From Diploptera punctata (Eukaryota; Arthropoda; Insecta; Blattodea; Blaberidae), in contig JASPKZ010007303.1 in the NCBI GenBank assembly GCA_030220185.1, forward strand, positions 992,001-1,056,000: 64,000 nt of DNA. Reading direction: 5' to 3'. Position numbers and translations under genes: made by a program. Numbering within the stretch: position 1 is the first letter of the stretch; the number at the start of each line of letters is the position of its first letter. Below are positions 45,130 through 56,754 of the stretch, piece by piece. The notes under the pieces are model-generated. The model was not told the origin of the DNA. It did no database searches and was given only the letters and a program-made list of their open reading frames with translations.

Positions 45130-45700
45130 GTACACATGTGTCTTCTGTGTTGTGTTCTAACCTCTGATGGGTTGGGTTAAGGTGTCCTTGCTCTTTAGTA
45201 AATTCTGCATGACACATTTTCCTGCACTGTTTAGTCAGAAGATAGAATTTCACATTTGTTATTTATGTCAAACATTTTTGTGAGCTGTAAAATTGCCGAA
45301 GCTTGTGAAATAAGGGAAGATAAGGTGCTAACATACAATATGTAACCAAATTAACTTTATATTTGAACAATTGTTTATTTCTTCAAGTTCACATATGGGA
45401 AATTTGCATCTCATTATGGATTCTGTTGCTTTTCTTGGTTTAAAACTCATCCATAAGCCTATTGGATTAGGGCAGTCTTCATTAATTGTCACATAGTGTA
45501 AATATGAAACAGTCTGGTGATGGTTAAATAACATTTTTTTCTCTATGCATGAGTATTAAGATAAATATCAATCTGTATACCATATTGTGTATATTGACAG
45601 CTTCCAACAAAACACACCAGGTCAGATTTTATTCACAATTAGGAATTTTACAATATTGTAACTCACACAGAATAAAAATCATTATATCAATCAAACTTAT
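45130..45700. other. papilin intron, no gene seen
   Basis: No repeat or exon signals recognised in this first part of the longest intron. Confidence 0.4.
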
Positions 45701-45709
45701 GAAAAGTCA

Positions 45710-45829
45710 CAGGCTGACACACGGTCACCACACCTACAATTCCCTAGTAAAGCTGCAAAGCATAGTATGAAAATGCTACGATTACAGTGAAAGACCTGCC
45801 TTCGGGCAGAATTACTATGGATGGATGGA
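45710..45829 (+). mobile_element. SINE family B 3' fragment
   Basis: Ends with GACCTGCCTTCGGGCAG stem-loop and ATGGATGGATGG; 5' part absent. An (AT)n run follows (45830-45854). Confidence 0.7.
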
Positions 45830-46060
45830 TATATATATATATATATATATATATTACTGTTTAAACATTTCAATAATCTGAACTATTCAAATCCATATTA
45901 AATAAGTTTGGTGTGTATTATTCTTATCTCATATACTTGTTTTTTATTAAACATATGGTTCAAGACAGATTGTACCAACTAAAGATGGGACAAACATGCC
46001 TTGAAACATATGTCTAATAGAAACAACTATATGAGGTAATATTTGAAGAGAAAAATTATA

Positions 46061-46134
46061 CGCTCAGACCGGGACTTGAACCCGGGACCCTTGGTTCTCT
46101 AGACCAAGTGCTCTACCAACTGAGCTACCTGAGC
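46061..46134 (-). tRNA. tRNA-like unit 1 of array
   Basis: Acceptor stem GCTCAGG/TCTGAGC is fully paired (one G-T), D stem GCTC/GAGC, T stem CCGGG/CCCGG. Anticodon stem TTGGT/ACCAA has loop CTAGAGA, which would read AGA (Ser). An extra base before the anticodon stem and the repeat setting argue against a normal tRNA gene. Confidence 0.5.
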
Positions 46135-46353
46135 AAGTACCGATCTAAACGCAAATCCTTCTCTATATACATTGTAATTCCCGTCCACCAAATGCTGTGA
46201 AGCCATGCTTCTATCTTGCAAATGGCTGCTCCTTTATTAAGAAGACATATTTGGGAATTATACATTACAGCCAGTACGGCTTTTTTCAAGTTTTTATTAT
46301 TGATTTCGTACATCTCAATGATGGATAAATCATATTTGAAGAGAAAAATTATA

Positions 46354-46427
46354 CACTCAGACCAGGACTTGAACCCGGGACCCTTGGTTCTCTAGACCAA
46401 GTGCTCTACCAACTGAGCTACCTGAGC
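46354..46427 (-). tRNA. tRNA-like unit 2 of array
   Basis: As unit 1 with base changes in the acceptor 3' strand and T stem. Confidence 0.45.
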
Positions 46428-46646
46428 AAGTACTGATCTAAACGCAAATCCTTCTCTATATACATTGTAATTCCCATCCACCAAATGCTGTGAAGCCATG
46501 CTTCTATCTTGCAAATGGCTGCTCCTTTATTAAGAAGACATATTTGGGAATTATACATTACAGCCAGTACGGCTTTTTTCAAGTTTTTATTATTGATTTC
46601 GTACATCTCAATGATGGATAAATCATATTTGAAGAGAAAAATTATA

Positions 46647-46720
46647 CGCTCAGACCAGGACTTGAACCCGGGACCCTTGGTTCTCTAGACCAAGTGCTCT
46701 ACCAACTGAGCTACCTGAGC
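46647..46720 (-). tRNA. tRNA-like unit 3 of array
   Basis: As unit 1, with one T-stem change. Confidence 0.45.
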
Positions 46721-46939
46721 AAGTACCGATCTAAACGCAAATCCTTCTCTATATACATTGTAATTCCCGTCCACCAAATGCTGTGAAGCCATGCTTCTAT
46801 CTTGCAAATGGCTGCTCCTTTATTAAGAAGACATATTTGGGAATTATACATTACAGCCAGTACGGCTTTTTTCAAGTTTTTATTATTGATTTCGTACATC
46901 TCAATGATGGATAAATCATATTTGAAGAGAAAAATTATA

Positions 46940-47013
46940 CGCTCAGACCGGGACTTGAACCCGGGACCCTTGGTTCTCTAGACCAAGTGCTCTACCAACT
47001 GAGCTACCTGAGC
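46940..47013 (-). tRNA. tRNA-like unit 4 of array
   Basis: Identical to unit 1 over the cloverleaf; the spacer after it is truncated into the A-run. Confidence 0.5.
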
Positions 47014-47211
47014 AAGTACCGATCTAAACACAAATCCTTCTCTATATACATTGTAATTCCCGTCCACCAAAAAAAAAAAATATATGAGGTAAGAATAACA
47101 CAGAAAAAATTATTTATTAAGTATATTGAAATTAATGTCGGGAATTAATTTATGAGACGAGTTTTCAAAAATATTTTCTCCGATGAATTAAAAAAGAATT
47201 ATTTATTAAGT

Positions 47212-47516
47212 CTTTTTCTTCTTCTTCCTTCCAAGTATTAGGCCAAGGCCTGTTACGATCCTATAGAAAATTTTCCCTCCAGCGTTTCATACGACGGCCC
47301 AGAGATCTTCGTCCTTTTGGTATATAATTATAAACAGCTTTGGGGATCTGATTTGAACTCATTCTTTCAAGATGGTGTTTCCAATTTAGTTGGTACTGTT
47401 TAATATATTCCAAAATTGGTGTAGTCTTCAATTCTTTTAAAATATCGGTGTTCCTTTTCTGATCCCATCTGGTGTAACCCGCTGTCCTGCACATGAATCT
47501 CATTTTTTATTTTTAC
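47212..47516 (-). mobile_element. 5'-truncated LINE tail with 13-bp duplication
   Basis: Minus strand MRFMCRTAGYTRWDQKRNTD, LNWKHHLERMSSNQIPKAVY, GRRSLGRRMKRWRENFL; 3' end (GAA)n-like. Flanked by TTATTTATTAAGT (47199-47211, 47517-47529). Confidence 0.82.
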
Positions 47517-47559
47517 TTATTTATTAAGTAAAACCTGATAATGTTACTTCCTACTGTAT

Positions 47560-48384
47560 TTTCAAATATTCAAATCCAGTTATCTCAAACACTAACTTTT
47601 ACGACTTGGTGTGTTTCACTTGTAAATTCATGTAAATATATTTTTATGTACATATTCACATCATTATCAGTACATATTTTGTAAATTTTATTACAATGGA
47701 AGGCATGACACAAGTAGAGGAAAGTAGAAAACAGCAAATGTATATAGGCCTTTATTTTTTTATTTGATCAGTCTTAATTATTTAGGCTGGTGTAGAATGA
47801 ATGCAGTCTAGTGGTTAAGATTATTTTAATTATTGTTGATTGGTACAAGATGGTTGATCATTATTCCTACATATATGTCATGTATTTTTATTGTTGCACT
47901 AATATTAAAAATTGTTATTGTAAATGGGTCCTTAAAATTACTACGCTGCAGCCTATAGCCACCATGATTAATACATGAATTTATATCATGTCAATGCAAA
48001 ATCAACTTTAAAAAAATAAACTTTTGGAGTATGTTATATTTCTTTCAAAGTGCGGGGATGAGATGAGCAAAATTACTAGAACATTGTAAAGTGAGTTACA
48101 TTTGGTAGTACATCATTATTCATTATCTTTTGTAAATAGACTCTAAATAGTACTATAACATTTATATGTCTATAAATGAGCTATCAACAGTTGTAACAAA
48201 TCTAAAAAGATTGATTCTTGACTACTTTAAATTGCAGAAAAATCTTTAGTTGGGAGGTAAGTCTTCTGCTTGTTTTCAGAAAGTTGGACTTAAGATGATA
48301 TTGGGCTTTAGAATATGAGTCAGTTGTTCTGAACTAATACTGCAAGATTTCCAGAAATATTCATTCATGTCAAGTTTATTGAGT
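47560..48384. other. papilin intron, no gene seen
   Basis: AT-rich without recognised elements; preceded by a Penelope tail (AACCTGATAATGTTACTTCC). Confidence 0.4.
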
Positions 48385-49050
48385 CTGTATTATTTTACCT
48401 CAATTTAATGTTGATTTGTTCTCGAACATGTTTTGATTAGTCATCTAATCATCATCAGCATGGCCAGACTGGTTAGATTTATGTTGCACATCCTGGATGT
48501 CGATATCAGCTCCCTCCTGTGGTTGGCCGAAGAACCTCCAAAGAAGTCATGCTCACTCGGTATTTCGAAATTCATAACTCTGTTTTGGTTTTTCGGAAGT
48601 AGATTTTTTCCCAAATAGTTAGTTCTTTTATATTTTCTTACTGTTTTAATAATTTAGTGTTCGAATTTATATTATGTTTTTCAGACCAAACATGAGCAGC
48701 AACTGAAAACATAATATAAATTCGAACACTAAATTATTAAAACAGTTTACAAAAGAACTAACTATTTGGGAAAAAATCTACAATCAGAAGAACAAAAACA
48801 GAGTTATGAATTCAAAAAATACCGACTAAGCGTGACCTCATTTAGAGGTTCTTCGGCCAACCGCAGGAGGGAGCTGACACCGACATCCAGGGTTTACAAC
48901 ATAAATCTAAGCAGTCTGGCCATACTGATGATGATTAGAAGACTAATAGAAACATGTTCGAGAACAAATCAATATTAAATTGAGGTAAGATAATACTGAC
49001 TCAATAAACTTGATTAAAAGAACCACAAAATATTACTTCCTAAAATAAAA
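48385..49050. mobile_element. Penelope-type foldback
   Basis: Arms about 48405-48705 and 48706-48990, nearly complementary, meeting around ACATGAGCAGCAACTGAAAA. Tail ACCACAAAATATTACTTCC. Coding remnants only. Confidence 0.75.
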
Positions 49051-49064
49051 CATTCATTCATGTG

Positions 49065-49400
49065 TTGAATATGCTCCCTCCATGGTATCTTTACCTTGTC
49101 GTGGTGGAGTGGCTTGTGTGCTTAAATGATCCTGAGAGCTATGCCGGCGGTAGCATTGCTGCCGATAGGGTTACCCATGCCGGACTGGTCGAAGGTGATA
49201 AGCCAGACGAAAAAAGTACCTTGGGCGAAAGAGTGGCGATCTTTCACCGTAAAAATACAACCGTCAAGAAATGCGGACATGGGTTCATCTGGGGTAAAAT
49301 TTTCTGGAGGTCAAGCTCAGGATAGGGATGTATGGAGAGCTTATGTCCGCGTGGCCATGAACCTACGGGTTCGATAGTGCCAGTGAGTAAGTAAGTAAGT
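49065..49400 (+). mobile_element. internally deleted LINE (5' region joined to 3' tail)
   Basis: The 5' part TACCTTGTCGTGGTGGAGTG.. is joined at about 49313 to the tail CAGGATAGGGATGTATGGAG..GTTCGATAG of the 5011 family. Non-autonomous derivative. Confidence 0.6.
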
Positions 49401-49649
49401 TGAATATGCTGCCATCTGTCCATAATATTAAGGCATCTGATAACCCTGTGAGAACTTGTCAGTGTCGATAAATTAATATTTTCACTTGTTGTTACACTCA
49501 TGGGACTCTGCATAAACTGGGAAGAAATACATTCAAAGTACATGGTAGGCTATTATTTATGGATATTCTATTAGAAGTATTTTGATGAGGATTAAAAATC
49601 CTTCTGGCTTTGATACTTTGGACATTTTAGCAATGACTTGTTTTAATGA

Positions 49650-50040
49650 TGAATAGGGAGCTGACCTAATGCATCAACCCCCAACCTGGAGGATCAGGCA
49701 ATTTTTGTTTGAGGTGTTCACAATCATCAGACAACAAATGAAAATCCAAAATTCAGTATTAGATTTTGTGAGATATAGACAACTAGAATGGTATGGTCAT
49801 ATACATAGAATGCCAGAGAAAATTACCCAGACAAGCTTTGGAATGGATTCCACCTGGGAAAGGAAAGAGAGGTCAATCTAGATTTAAATGAATGGATAAT
49901 ATAAGAAGAGGTATGGGGGAGATAGGTCTGGAAGAATTGGAATGGGAAGATCAAGAAGAATGGAGAAAGAAGATAAAAATTTAAAAAGCTTTGGGCACAG
50001 AAAGATGTTTTATTACATTGTAAACCTGTTTATAAATAAA
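49650..50040 (+). pseudogene. LINE C-terminal fragment
   Basis: IRQQMKIQNSVLDFVRYRQL, EWYGHIHRMPEKITQ, then frameshifted; ends in an A-rich (AAAT)n tail. Confidence 0.65.
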
Positions 50041-50239
50041 TAAATTAAAAAAAGGCATTTATTAGTGCTCAATTCTCGATGTGTGCTGTAAATAATATTT
50101 CTACAACAGATTGAAATCAATCCATAAATTTAAAAATATTTGCACGTACTATTTTAAATAATAATACCTTAATGATGTTTTTATTATTAATTTAACATTT
50201 CTCAATGAAAGATAAATTAAATTTGAAGAGAAAAATTTT

Positions 50240-50313
50240 CGCCTAGACCGGGACTCGAACCCGGGACCCTTGGCTTTCCGGGCCAAGTGCTCTACCAACT
50301 GAGCTACCGAGGC
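50240..50313 (-). tRNA. tRNA-like sequence (repeat-borne)
   Basis: Same sequence as the 2080 copy, reversed. Confidence 0.45.
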
Positions 50314-50589
50314 GAGTTACGATCTAGACGCAAATTTTTCTCTTATATACGTTGTAATTCCCTATCGCCAAATGCTTTTGAAACCATTGTTTCTATCTTT
50401 GCAAATGGCGGCTTCTTACTTAAGAAGACATTTATTGGAAATTTAACATTACTTTAAAAGCCAGTAAGGCCTCTAATGATGTTTTTATTATTAATTTAAC
50501 ATTTCTCAATGAAAGATAAATTAAATTTGAAGAGAAAAATTTTCGCCTAGACGTATATAAGAGAAAAATTTGCGTCTAGATCGTAACTC

Positions 50590-50663
50590 GCCTCGGTAGC
50601 TCAGTTGGTAGAGCACTTGGCCCGGAAAGCCAAGGGTCCCGGGTTCGAGTCCCGGTCTAGGCG
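50590..50663 (+). tRNA. tRNA-like sequence (repeat-borne)
   Basis: Same sequence as the 2080 copy. Confidence 0.45.
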
Positions 50664-50756
50664 AAAATTTTTCTCTTCAAATTTAATAATACCTTAATTT
50701 AGAATATTTTTTTAAGAAATAATTGTTGATTGATTCATAAAGACAGTTTTGTCTAA

Positions 50757-51505
50757 GCCTGGTCTACATGCAATGCTTTGTCGTCAAATAAGACTGACAC
50801 AAAAATCGTGCGGCTACACTGCTCAAACTTGAACTCAGTTTTTAGGTCAGTCGTTCTGATAACGTCATGGAGGAAGAAACTATTAGTGTCGATAGTGGTT
50901 ACTGAAGAGAGGAGCATTTTCCCATGTGAATCTTCTCCGAAAACTGCAGCAGATTGGCGGAATTACTTACGTATGGACATAGACTCTTACTATAAATTGT
51001 TAACGCTTGTAACCCCAGAAATAGAAAAACAAGACACTGCCATGAGGAAAGTTATCAGCCCACACAAGAGACTAACCATAACATTACGGTTTTTAGCTAA
51101 AAATACTAGTTAAAACCTCCAGTATCATGGAGAAAAGACTGGGAGAAGACTGACATGCATCTACATGCACCAACTTGTCCACCGTCTTGCTTATACAGAA
51201 AGCTCCAGCTCATCAGTATTTTGCGAGTTTGTCAAAACTCATTCATATTTAAATTAATATTGTGAAGTAAACATTATGAGGTTATATCATTAATAGTGAG
51301 TGTAGAATATATTTTTAACGACTCACCTCATATGATTTCAAATTTCTTTGATACCGGCAATTTTAAATCATATGAGGCGAGTCGTTAAAAATATATTCTA
51401 CACCCACTATTAAACCTCATTCAGTTCATGCAAAAGTCCAATTTGCCATACACATGCAACGTTTTATTTGACAAAACATTATGTGTAGACCATGCTTTAG
51501 ATTTA
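50757..51505 (+). mobile_element. Harbinger-type element with transposase N-terminal remnant
   Basis: Inverted ends GCCTGGTCTACATGCAATGC and GCATGGTCTACACATAATGT, with TAA/TTA-like neighbours. The inner reading NYLRMDIDSYYKLLTLVTPE, then MRKVISPHKRLTITLRFLA resembles Harbinger transposase N-terminal regions. A Penelope-type hairpin (about 51245-51420) is inserted. Confidence 0.7.
51245..51420. mobile_element. Penelope-type hairpin
   Basis: Arms of about 47 bp (GTAGAATATATTTTTAACGA / TCGTTAAAAATATATTCTAC) with the CACCTCATATGATTT motif; 26-nt loop. Confidence 0.75.
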
Positions 51506-51969
51506 ATTTGAGTTTATTGTTGATTGGTACTAACACTATTGTAATATAATAACTGTATTATTTATTTTACTTCCAGATGCTTTATTAGTGTTATTAAAAA
51601 TGATGTTAGTATTAGCAGCAAATTATACACTCTTGGTACATGGTACTATATTTATAGGAAAGACTTAATATATACCAGTAATAGAATTATTCTTTGGGGA
51701 ACATCTTATTTAATAGGTCAAGTGGTCTGAGGCACCATAAACAAATTAGGGGTCAAACCCAACACTCTAAAATTGAGATACCAACCTAACTAGTAGGCTC
51801 TTGTAAAGTTGTGCCCTGAATTAAAACAAAACAGGAAGGAGAGTTGGCTATCATTAGTCATCATTTTCTGATTTATAACGTTCTTTCAAAGTTACCATGG
51901 CGATACCGTGAACTAATTTCCCTATGTATATCACTACTTTAAACCAATCTTAGATGTTTACCATCTGGA
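51506..51969. other. papilin intron, no gene seen
   Basis: A decayed tRNA-like stretch may lie near 51720-51770 (GTCAAGTGGTCTGAGGCACC). Nothing else. Confidence 0.3.
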
Positions 51970-52285
51970 TGTTAGCACGGTGGACTAGTGGTTATGCTCC
52001 TAGTCTCTGGTCCTGAGGGTCGCTGGTTCGAATCCGGCTGGGTCAATGTATTTTTTTAGGATGGAAAATCCAAGGAGCAAGTCTTCCAGAGAGACTTTAA
52101 GCCATGGGTCCTGAGTCTGAAGATTTTCAGCCTTGTAAAAAATCCTTAAGCCTGAATAAATAGGCCTCTAAACAAAATTTATTGACCTCAACATCCAAAT
52201 AATACCTTAGTTGTCTGCTAGATGTCTCATTGGGTTGGTGTGTTGACTGCATGCCATCTATGACATCTACAAACAAATAAGGTAA
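51970..52285 (+). mobile_element. tRNA-derived SINE (family A), copy 3
   Basis: GGTGGACTAGTGGTTATGCT, GGTTCGAATCCGGCTGG, and the body TAGGATGGAAAATCCAAGGA; the best preserved Pol III boxes of this family here. Confidence 0.78.
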
Positions 52286-52288
52286 CTA

Positions 52289-52495
52289 AATTATATTATT
52301 TTTGGTCTGGACATCTTACCTCAATATTAATGTTGATTTGTTCTTGGACATGTTTCAAAACAATTCTCTGTTTTATCTTCAGCTTTCCCAGACTGGGAAA
52401 GCTGAAGATAAAACAGAGAATTGTTTTGAAACATGTCCAAGAACAAATCAACATTAATATTGAGGTAAGATGTCCAGACCAAAAATAATATAATT
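52289..52495. mobile_element. perfect 207-nt palindrome of Penelope-type
   Basis: Arms 52289-52391 and 52393-52495 are perfect reverse complements around a single base at 52392. They contain CTTACCTCAATATTAATG. The tail AACCTCAAAATATAACTTCC follows at 52501. Confidence 0.9.
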
Positions 52496-52540
52496 AAAAT
52501 AACCTCAAAATATAACTTCCTAAAATTAAATATTAAGGTA

Positions 52541-53063
52541 ACTAAAATTAACTTGGTCTAGTAACTCCTCTAACAAAGGAGAGACTATGGCTCAACAATA
52601 GGCTACGCCATTATAGGTAGATAGATGAGATGGATGTTAGGATCAGACTGTAAAGAGACACTGGGTATTATAAATATAGGGTTTAATGAAGGGACTGGTC
52701 CTAGACTCTAATTCCATGTTACAGTGTGCATTTTAATTAATGCTTGCCACTAATTCAATTAAAACACAACTATGTTTCAGGCTGAGCAGTCATGATTTTT
52801 TTTTTCAGTGCCACAATCAATTTCAACATAATTATAATGTTTTATAAATCTAAAATTAGGGAACTTATTACTGGAACAAGAAAAAGAAATTAAATCGGCA
52901 TTTAGAACCTGTTTACTTTCTGTTCTTCCATTGTCTTCACTCACTCAGATGTTAAAGTTGGAATTACCAGTAAATTTCTATTTAAAATTGTTTGAAGTAA
53001 AATATATTTTTAAGTGCTTGTGTATGTAGTATTTTAATTGCATGTGCATGCACTGTATGGCAG
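52541..53063. other. papilin intron, no gene seen
   Basis: Intron sequence before exon k without recognisable element. Confidence 0.4.
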
Positions 53064-53234
53064 ATTATTGTACATTGCAACGGGATGAAGGAAATTGTAC
53101 AGAACGTCATCCTAGATGGTTCTTTGATGCTGAAGAGAATAGGTGCATGCCATTCTATTACAGTGGTTGTGGTGGTAATAGTAACAATTTTGAAACACAG
53201 AAAGCATGTGAAGCCGATTGCCCACCTAAAGTTG
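53064..53234 (+). CDS. Ppn: papilin exon k: Kunitz domain 5
   Basis: Complete Kunitz domain, core YYSGCGGNSNNF, normal cysteine spacing. The reactive loop reads GNCTER: P1 is Thr, and the Asn before the second cysteine forms an NCT sequon. Inhibition of trypsin-like enzymes is therefore unlikely, and a glycan there could mask the loop. Acceptor GGCAG ending at 53063, donor GTAAGT at 53235. Confidence 0.92.
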
Positions 53235-53535
53235 GTAAGTTTCATTTGTATTACAAACATTATTCATATTGTATCCTATATGACCTCTTTCAGATTACTC
53301 ATAATTTTATTTTTAGAATTTTTATAATACAGCAAAAGTTAATGACAATAATTGTGGGGATATTGAAAAGCAATAGTAGTAGTAGTTTAATGTCCATGTT
53401 CTTTGGATAATCTCCATTCTCTTTCTTGCTTCCCACTACAGTTTTGGTAAATATTCCAAAATATATATTAAAAAAATGTCTTTAATCCTGGTTTAATCTA
53501 TTCACTTCAGCTGGAATATTTAACAATATATTAAT

Positions 53536-53962
53536 TTGTGCGGAATTATGAAATGAGGCCGGTATTAAACGAAACAGAAACTCAAAGAATTTTCATTGCC
53601 ACTCACTAAAACACTTCTGTATGTGCATCATTTCTTCAATATTTTTTTCTGAAACACGTGTACGAGCACCTCATGATTCTTTTTTAACGCTTCCAGTCGC
53701 CAGAAACTTTTCAAGCCGAGCCTTAATGGTCTTCCCATCAGGTGCATTTCCTCCATATTCTCTCCAGTAATTTCTTTGCATTGTAATTATTGACTTTGTC
53801 TCTGCATACCAAAAAAAGTTTGTGCTCATTGCTGAGGAGTCACCATTTTGTTTTATGTCATTATTGTCCAACATGGGACAGATGAATTAACTGCAACAAT
53901 GAAAACAAAAATTCTTTGAGTTTCTCTTTCTTTTAATACAAGCTGATTTCATAATTCCGCAT
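53536..53962 (-). mobile_element. DNA transposon with ~60-bp inverted repeats
   Basis: Ends TGCGGAATTATGAAATGAGG and TGCGGAATTATGAAATCAGC. The minus-strand ORF 53671-53874 holds MQRNYWREYGGNAPDGKTIK and KFLATGSVKK, a transposase N-terminal DNA-binding pattern. Catalytic part missing. Confidence 0.7.
53671..53874 (-). pseudogene. transposase N-terminal helix-turn-helix fragment
   Basis: 67 codons, with the pattern RNYWREYG..PDGKTIKARLEKF..GSV seen at the start of Tc1/mariner-group transposases. Confidence 0.6.
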
Positions 53963-56234
53963 ACTTTGAGAGTTTTGATTAATTAAAATGTGGGAGTTTG
54001 AATGGGACACGGTGTATAATCCAAGCAGACTTCAGCATAGAAATTCAAATAACTGCCTTTTTATATTATATGACAATTCATATTGACAAAATTAATACAA
54101 TACTAATTTGTAGTTATACAGTACCTACCTCAATAATATACTTCCTCATAGAAGATTCTTCTTTTAATAATACTATGTAATATTATGTACCCACTATGTA
54201 AATAGGTTATGTGATGCATGAAATATTACCATGGTAATGGGGCATGCTGAGAAATAAAAAAAAAATTAAGAAGTGCATATCATAACCCAAACTAAACTAA
54301 TTTAACCTAACTCAAGTTATCCTGTACTGTTATAATCTATTTGACCCAGGTTAACCTAATATAACATAGCCATCTTACCAAAACCTAACCCCCATAAATA
54401 TTCTAACCTTACTCAAATTTCTGTTTCTCACAGCACTATTCTGTTGAAATATACAGAGTGCAGAATAAGTCAGTTAACCAAAAATGCAAAAATATTATTT
54501 TCTGCAGCTTATAACATCTATACAAAAAATACCTAATTAGCAAATTAACTCAAGCAGTAAAGTTTGAGATTATATTCTGAAGGTCCCGTATTCAAATCCT
54601 AGTTTCAACCAATCTGATGTTTTTCCCTATAACCTTGTGCAGTGATTAACTGACTTATACCACACCCTGTTTACTTGTTTTTTTATAAATCCAAATATTA
54701 ATTGAATATTTGGTAATTATGAAGAAACATTGTATGAACTATAAAATAATCTGTTAAGTTCATTTAAACTTCTGAGTGAAGCATGTTTAATATTCATGGT
54801 AATGAACTATTGTCACTAAATGATATAATTTTCAAAATGGCCAGCATTAATTTATTAATATGAGTTTAATTTTTCATTTACACACCTCAATTGTAAACTT
54901 AGAAATAACAAAATAACTCATTTCAATCTTATATTAGCTTTTTTTCTAGTGTAAATTACTGGTTAGGTTGAATTTTGGTCAGTTAGTTTTAAGATTTCTT
55001 GGTCTTATACTTAAAAAGCCAACATGTATTGCTGACATTTTTGTCTCACATAGGTATAATTTTATACTTAATATTCTAATGAGCACTTTTTTAGACTGCA
55101 TCTATTATACTTATTAATTTTTATTTAAAAATAATGCCAACATTGCTCTGCGAAGAGCAAGATAAACTTTTTCAGTTCTCACTCCTTATACATTATTCTA
55201 CATCATTCATAGTTTCTTCATAATAACTAAAAATCATATCTAATTTTAGGAAAACTATTAAAGGTCTTTGCAATTTCACATATCTTTAACAATTTGTTTA
55301 AGAAAATATTGTTATAATGCTTACTAAATTAATCAGATATGAACTTGTATATCTGTAGAAACTCTGCAGAAAAGGAAGCAATATATAACATTCAATCATA
55401 TTTCAATGTTGTGCTGAGTATTTAACAGTTAGGCCTGTATAGTGTTTTCATGGTAGCAAATTTGAGTTTGAGTTTATGCATGAATTTTAAGCTTGATGTT
55501 TGATATAGTTGGCTATGTTTATCGATGAATAAATCAATTTCTTATTATTATAACCCGTGACATCACTATTATATGTTGAAGAATATCTGAATTTTATCAC
55601 AAGTTGCAATGATCATGTCATACCATATGTTAATACACATTTGTGTGTCCTTGTTTAATTTGAATTTAATAACAAAAAGTGTAACATTTTGCTGTACACA
55701 ATATACAGCATAACTTTAAATACATTAAATTATATTTATCAGATAACAGCATGTTGTAATGCTAATAACACATTGCATCTATAACATAAAATGACTATCT
55801 GATTTATAGTACATATCAGTATTCACACTTTTTTTTCAGTTATTGTTTGATGACAAAACAATATAGGTATTTCCAACATGATTCTATCTAAAGCTTTAAG
55901 ACAAAATGTTTTTTTTAGAGAATTATGGCCACACATTGTCAAATCATGTGTGACTTTTATTTTTTTCTTTCCAAAAGGGATGTTTGATAAGATAAATATA
56001 CCTGCAACACCCTGTAAAAATGGCCTCTATAAGTACATAACTTTTTTATGAGACATTAGTGAATGATTATTGTTGTTAGGATATTTTAGGATCTGGGAGA
56101 TGTCTAAAATATTTGACATCATCCATCAGTATTGTATTACATAATGATTGGTGTGATCACCATTTTGAATATCATTTGTTTTAATGACAATGTTAAAGTG
56201 TTAAGTTTATATGCAATTTAGGGAAAATATCATA
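53963..56234. other. quiet AT-rich intron stretch
   Basis: The longest part of the window with few identifiable elements. It contains a small inverted-end element (about 54455-54672; AGAATAAGTCAGTTAA / TTAACTGACTTATACC) and a cluster of TAACCTAA-type words near 54300-54420. No exon found. Confidence 0.4.
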
Positions 56235-56440
56235 GTTCATAGTTAAATATGGGAAATAACATTATGAGGTTCTTAATTCGTAAATTAATGAGTCATTTTT
56301 TCACATCTTACCTCATATTTTATATTTCGGTTGAAAATGAGAGAGATCCTTCTCTTGAAAGCTAGTTCCTGTGTTTAAAGAAACATAAAATATGAGGTAA
56401 GATGTGAAAAAAATGACTTATTAATTTACGAAAAATATCA
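56235..56440. mobile_element. Penelope-type foldback
   Basis: Reversed tail GGGAAATAACATTATGAGG at about 56250. Arms TTTTTCACATCTTACCTCAT / ATGAGGTAAGATGTGAAAAA. Confidence 0.75.
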
Positions 56441-56754
56441 TAGTCTAGCTTGACATGAAGGGAATACAATATAAGCCAGAAACATTCAGGTTTAATTCCC
56501 AATAGAGTAAGAATTTGTAAAAACTGTCTTAAACCTTCTGGCAAACCATGGCCGTAGAATTAACTCAGCCTCTAACAAACATAAGTCTCTGGTAAATGTT
56601 TTGAGGGTAAAGGTGACTGTCATGCAGGGCTGACATCTTATGTCAATTGAGTGCACAGTGGAGCCATAACCTCCTACTATTCTAAAAGCTAACTAAGGCA
56701 TGTTGTGAGTTCACATTACTTTTTCACCTATAAAATTTAATGCATTCCTTCTTT

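Larger units (their letters stand above)
46040..47081 (+). mobile_element. tandem array of tRNA-like units, poly(A)-ended, 11-bp duplication
   Basis: Three and a half near-identical units with an exact 293-bp period; tRNA-like heads at 46061, 46354, 46647 and 46940, all minus strand. The array ends within a spacer in an A-run (about 47068-47080). It is flanked by ATATGAGGTAA at 46029-46039 and 47082-47092. The target was Penelope-type sequence. Confidence 0.85.
50215..50690. mobile_element. tRNA-like repeat pair, inverted
   Basis: Minus-strand head at 50240-50313 and + strand head at 50590-50663 share one spacer. Both outer edges are GAAGAGAAAAATTTTCGCC, giving a TIR-like outline. Confidence 0.65.

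Noticed and set aside
46125..46899. Three identical 62-codon minus-strand frames as a repeated small protein
   Set aside because: They are the spacer of the 293-bp tRNA-like unit read through; they recur only because the unit is tandem.
46061..47013. CRISPR-like array (regular period)
   Set aside because: The whole 293-bp unit repeats with no variable spacers, and the setting is an insect intron.
50778..51113. Host gene with 111-codon frame
   Set aside because: Sits within inverted ends and resembles the start of Harbinger transposases; the frame stops before any catalytic motif.
45130..53063. Missed Kunitz exon in the 7.9 kb intron
   Set aside because: I scanned for the YGGC/NNF core and the C-x8-C start in + frames and found none; the flanking exons join in phase.
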